NCBI RefSeq assembly: GCF_019977655.1
Contig: NZ_AP024849.1
Span: 3,567,001 to 3,631,000 of the forward strand
Source of the DNA: Clostridium gelidum
GTDB lineage: Bacteria > Bacillota > Clostridia > Clostridiales > Clostridiaceae
Reading direction: 5' to 3'
DNA length: 64,000 nucleotides
Part shown: positions 61,033-64,000 of the stretch, in pieces
Numbering within the stretch: position 1 is the first letter of the stretch
Layout: every line of letters begins with the position of its first letter
Position numbers and translations under genes: made by a program
The notes under the pieces: generated by a model
What the model was told of the DNA's origin: nothing
The model's database searches: none
What the model saw: only the letters and a program-made list of their open reading frames with translations

Positions 61033-62511
61033 TTAACTATAACTAATATCACTAAATGATTTTAATCCACATAAATCACGTACTATTTTTCTACCTAACG
61101 TTGCGGCAGCTCCGCTATACGGAATTTGTGCACTATTGCACTTATATGCCTTACACTTATTAGATTCTTTATTCGCTTGAAATACTGTTAATGGTAGTTT
61201 TGCAACTACTGTATCAATAACATCATCAGAAATAATATTTCTGTAGATTTTATCTACAGTATCAAACAACCTATTACTAAATTTTTCAGATAATATTTTA
61301 GATAAATTATCTGCACCATTAATAGACCAGCTCATTTTTCTGCCCTTCATTCTTTGAGCTAATACATCACAAATATTATGTTCCATTGTGCCTAGATTCT
61401 TGTATTCCATGCCTTCCGGCGCCGTAGGCATGTTTATGTCACTTCTTAATTTATACGGTATTAATCCATCTCTATTGTGAACAAAGTAATCATATAATTC
61501 AGTAAGCTTCTTAAATGCAATATCTTTTTCGTTTGTAAGTATCATCATATTTACAATAGTTTCTAGACCTTCATCAATTTTACCTTCTCTAAATAGTTTT
61601 AGTAATTGCTTTTGAGCTCTTTTATCACTTACCTTACGTATAATCGCTTGGCCTACATGAAATGGATCTAGCTGAAAATGAATGTCTTCATCCTCACAAG
61701 TTGCTTTAATCCAATTTGCTCCATCACCGTTTAATATTCTAGTTTGAATTTCATCTACATTGTATTTTTCTGAAATTGTTGCGCTAGCAAGCTTTTTAAA
61801 GTGATTGGAATTGCTAAAGCTTGCACAAACAGTTTTATCAACAACCACATATTCTTTTTTGCTCCCTGGGCGTAAAGTCCAGCCAGTATATGATACTGCT
61901 AGTTTTAACTCTTTCTTTTTATTTTTCCCTTTTGGTCTATCATTACCTTGAAGATAGAGCCAAACTCCATCTTGCTCCTGAAACAATACTGGTACTTCCT
62001 TTTCGCCTTTTAATGCACCTTTGTCATTTAACTCAATTTTACGATTTTCTATTTCTTTAATCTTTTCCCCAAGTGTTTGAACTATGTTCCAAACGCCTTG
62101 AGCACTAATATCTTGATTACACATAGTTTTAATATTCTCAGATGTCTTTCTAAAAGAAACCTCCGTCACGTTAGTTAAAATAGTTTCTACGAGATTTATA
62201 GACACATTTCCTAAAGTGTCCATCCCTAAATACTCATCCAAAAGGTACTTAGTTGCTTTCTTACCATCTTCAAGTTTAAATTCATAAATGCGCCTAGAAT
62301 ACTCTACGTTCCCCATAATAGTCCTCAAACAAGTTTGCTTACGACCTTTATTACGGTAAACCTTGCTATCTCTTTCATTAAGTAGTTTTTCATCTAAAAA
62401 TTCTAATATACTTTTTAAAGCATTACAAGCTTCGTCACAAGCATATTTATAAATTCTTTTCTCTAACTCCTTGAAAGTCATTCCTTTATCATTTAAACTT
62501 AATTCATACAT
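61033..62511 (-). CDS. ISLre2-family transposase
   Basis: 492 residues. Family features: RTIMGNVEYSRRIYEF, VPVLFQEQDGVWLYLQGNDR, ILNGDGANWIKATCEDEDIH, QLDPFHVGQAIIRK, GTMEHNICDVLAQRMKGRKM, SWSINGADNLSKI. Full length and apparently intact. GGAG site before the ATG. Confidence 0.93.
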   Translation of the reverse strand: MYELSLNDKGMTFKELEKRIYKYACDEACNALKSILEFLDEKLLNERDSKVYRNKGRKQTCLRTIMGNVEYSRRIYEFKLEDGKKATKYLLDEYLGMDTLGNVSINLVETILTNVTEVSFRKTSENIKTMCNQDISAQGVWNIVQTLGEKIKEIENRKIELNDKGALKGEKEVPVLFQEQDGVWLYLQGNDRPKGKNKKKELKLAVSYTGWTLRPGSKKEYVVVDKTVCASFSNSNHFKKLASATISEKYNVDEIQTRILNGDGANWIKATCEDEDIHFQLDPFHVGQAIIRKVSDKRAQKQLLKLFREGKIDEGLETIVNMMILTNEKDIAFKKLTELYDYFVHNRDGLIPYKLRSDINMPTAPEGMEYKNLGTMEHNICDVLAQRMKGRKMSWSINGADNLSKILSEKFSNRLFDTVDKIYRNIISDDVIDTVVAKLPLTVFQANKESNKCKAYKCNSAQIPYSGAAATLGRKIVRDLCGLKSFSDISYS

Positions 62512-62572
62512 AAATATAACTCCATTCTATTTAGTCTTAGCAACTTAATTATAATGGATAATTTATGTATTT

Positions 62573-62598
62573 GGGAGATGCTTTCGCATCTCCTTTTA
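62573..62598 (+). terminator. Hairpin near the right end of ISLre2
   Basis: GGAGATGC-TTTC-GCATCTCC then TTTTACT; probably stops outside transcription from entering the transposase gene. Confidence 0.6.
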
Positions 62599-62650
62599 CT
62601 ATTTATACAGTTTTTATTACTGTTTCTGCCTACTAAAATTATACTCTAAC

Positions 62651-62756
62651 TTTCAAAGAACATTTTTATAATTTGCTATGTCATATCTACAAACTACTTG
62701 CTATATTAGAATTGCGCAGTACTTAAATATAAAAAAATACCGCAAATTCATTTCTG
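62651..62756. repeat. Dispersed repeat continued, cut by the second IS3 copy
   Basis: TTTCAAAGAACATTTTTATA, TTAGAATTGCGCAGTA, then AATACCGCAAATTCATTTCTG up to the IS end. The IS entered within the same hairpin as at repeat E. Confidence 0.65.
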
Positions 62757-62847
62757 TAAAATGTACCCTATAAGATAGACAGTAAATAAAATATCTATCT
62801 TATAGGGTTTTTATGTATAATAAAACAAAGAGATAGGAGTAGATTTT

Positions 62848-63267
62848 ATGAGTAATAAGTTATTTACAAAAGAAGAAATAGAATTGATATCTAGAAATAA
62901 ATATGTAAAAAATGTTAGTGAAAGATCAATTACATATACAGATGAATTCAGACGAATTTTTATATCAGAATACGAAAAAGGAAAGTTTCCACGAAAGATA
63001 TTTGAAGAATCTGATTTCGTGATAAGTATCTTAGAGATTGGACGAATTGAATCGATAAGTAAAAAATGGCGTGCTGCCTATAAGGAAAACGGTATACATG
63101 GTTTAGATGATACAAGAAAAGGCAAAGCTGGGCGACCTCGTGATAAGGAACTTTCTATAGACGAAAAATATGAACGTCTTAAAGTACAAACTACTCTACT
63201 GAAAGCTGAGAATGAATTATTAAAAAAACTCGATTTGATAGAAAGGAGAGTGATAAAACGAAAATAG
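62848..63267 (+). CDS. IS3-family transposase OrfA (copy 2)
   Basis: Same 139 residues as the gene at 30344-30763. Confidence 0.93.
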   Translation: MSNKLFTKEEIELISRNKYVKNVSERSITYTDEFRRIFISEYEKGKFPRKIFEESDFVISILEIGRIESISKKWRAAYKENGIHGLDDTRKGKAGRPRDKELSIDEKYERLKVQTTLLKAENELLKKLDLIERRVIKRK

Positions 63268-63332
63268 GTTCATTAACAAAAGAAAATTTCATTCTTATTA
63301 AATCAGTAATTAAAAAATATAAATTAAAGAAT

Positions 63333-64000
63333 ATGACAAGCTATTTATGCACATTAGCTGGTGTATCACGTTCTGGATATTATAATTATTTTTCAGCAAA
63401 ATCCGAATGCTTGCGCAGCAAGCGCAACGATAATGATTTGGAAGTTAAAGATATAATTTTAAAGGCATTCAACTTCAAAAAACATAAAAAAGGTGCAAGA
63501 CAAATAAAGATGGTATTGAAATCTCAATATGGAGTTGTATATAATCTAAAACGTATTCGCAGACTTATGAAAAAATATGACATAGTTTGTCCTTATAGAA
63601 AAGCAAATCCATATAGACGAATGGTAAAAGCAACTAAAGAACATAAAGTCTTACCTAATGTGCTTAATAGGAATTTCAAACAGAATACCCCTGGCAAAGT
63701 ATTGCTTACGGATATTACCTATTTGTTCTATAAAAATAAAAGCAAAAAGGCTTATTTGTCGACCATTAAAGATGCATCAACTAATGAAATAATGGCTTAT
63801 AATGTATCTGATAGTCTCACATTAGATATAGTTATCGATACTATCACCAATCTTAAGAAATCAAAAAGTGTAAAATTTCATCCTGAAGCTTTCATTCATT
63901 CAGATCAAGGATCACACTACACAAGTCCTAAATTTCAGAAGTTAGTAAAAGAATGTGGGTTTGGTCAATCTATGTCTAGACGAGGAAACTGTTGGGACAA
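63333..64000 (+). CDS. IS3-family transposase OrfB (copy 2, 3' end outside window)
   Basis: Same as 30829-31692 up to the window edge, including TDITYLF and HSDQGSHYTS; the last acidic residue lies just beyond. Confidence 0.9.
   Translation, partial: MTSYLCTLAGVSRSGYYNYFSAKSECLRSKRNDNDLEVKDIILKAFNFKKHKKGARQIKMVLKSQYGVVYNLKRIRRLMKKYDIVCPYRKANPYRRMVKATKEHKVLPNVLNRNFKQNTPGKVLLTDITYLFYKNKSKKAYLSTIKDASTNEIMAYNVSDSLTLDIVIDTITNLKKSKSVKFHPEAFIHSDQGSHYTSPKFQKLVKECGFGQSMSRRGNCWD

Larger units (their letters stand above)
60938..62650 (-). mobile_element. ISLre2-family insertion sequence
   Basis: 1713 bp. Target duplication TTTCAAAGA (60929-60937 and 62651-62659), 9 bp as usual for the family. Ends GGTTGAGTCAAGTAAAAGTT and (complement) GTTAGAGTATAATTTTAGTA are imperfect inverted repeats followed by GGCA. 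One transposase gene. Confidence 0.85.
62757..64000 (+). mobile_element. IS3-family (IS150-like) insertion sequence, copy 2 (cut by window end)
   Basis: Left end TAAAATGTACCC and all visible sequence match copy 1 at 30253, implying recent transposition. Confidence 0.93.

Overview
AT-rich, low-GC Firmicute DNA. Spo0E-like and RRNPP signalling proteins, TTG/GTG starts behind GGAGG sites, LexA boxes of the GAAC-N4-GTTY type, a DUF4179 anti-sigma factor and the GGGtGRT/IscU-like gene pair all point to a solventogenic or saccharolytic Clostridium sensu stricto. The species is inference. No rRNA or CRISPR array is present; there is one tRNA gene.

Layout. 0-9.5 kb: end of a TetR regulator, a tandem pair of 666-residue chemoreceptors, a secreted cell-wall-binding protein, two short terminator-ended transcripts behind near-identical PhoB-box-like promoters, and a BlaR1/BlaI-type sensor-repressor pair. 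9.5-15.3 kb: signalling genes (CheY-like, Spo0E-like, an RRNPP receptor with its putative pheromone precursor) and many small unknown genes. 15.3-25.7 kb: class I aldolase, VanZ-like protein, several genes broken by in-frame stop codons, small phage-like genes, an SOS-boxed Cys-rich gene and prophage debris.

25.7-35.1 kb is the most unusual part. Unrelated single genes (two GNATs, a chorismate-mutase-like protein, a phosphoribosyltransferase-like protein, a P-loop kinase, a sugar acetyltransferase, a VOC protein, a flavodoxin) all lie on the minus strand. They are separated by copies of one intergenic repeat. Four copies are 178 bp long to the base and begin about 40 bp before most start codons; each carries an extended -10 promoter for one neighbour and a hairpin behind the other. 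Diverged relatives flank genes at 16.4, 21.8-22.7, 57.4 and 59.7-62.7 kb. This looks like a cassette array, although no integrase gene is visible.

35.3-46.7 kb: GGGtGRT operon, tRNA-Leu(CAA) with a 2.5-kb insert bounded by a duplicated tRNA 3' end, an ECF sigma/anti-sigma operon whose terminator loop holds an IS3-family element, and a LexA-boxed Y-family polymerase. 47-54.1 kb: hydrolase, MerR regulator, divergent SDR/MarR pair with a palindromic operator, a resolvase pseudogene and an amidase with cell-wall-binding repeats. 54.3-64 kb: RHH and YvrJ-like genes with a partial second copy in a mosaic of gene fragments, a membrane MutS paralogue, a peptidase S51 homologue, an alpha/beta hydrolase, an ISLre2 element and a second copy of the IS3-family element, both inside the dispersed repeat.

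Theme: a sensory and stress-response backbone interleaved with accessory single-gene units, insertion sequences and decaying genes. Most accessory genes seem to be monocistronic, each with its own promoter and terminator.
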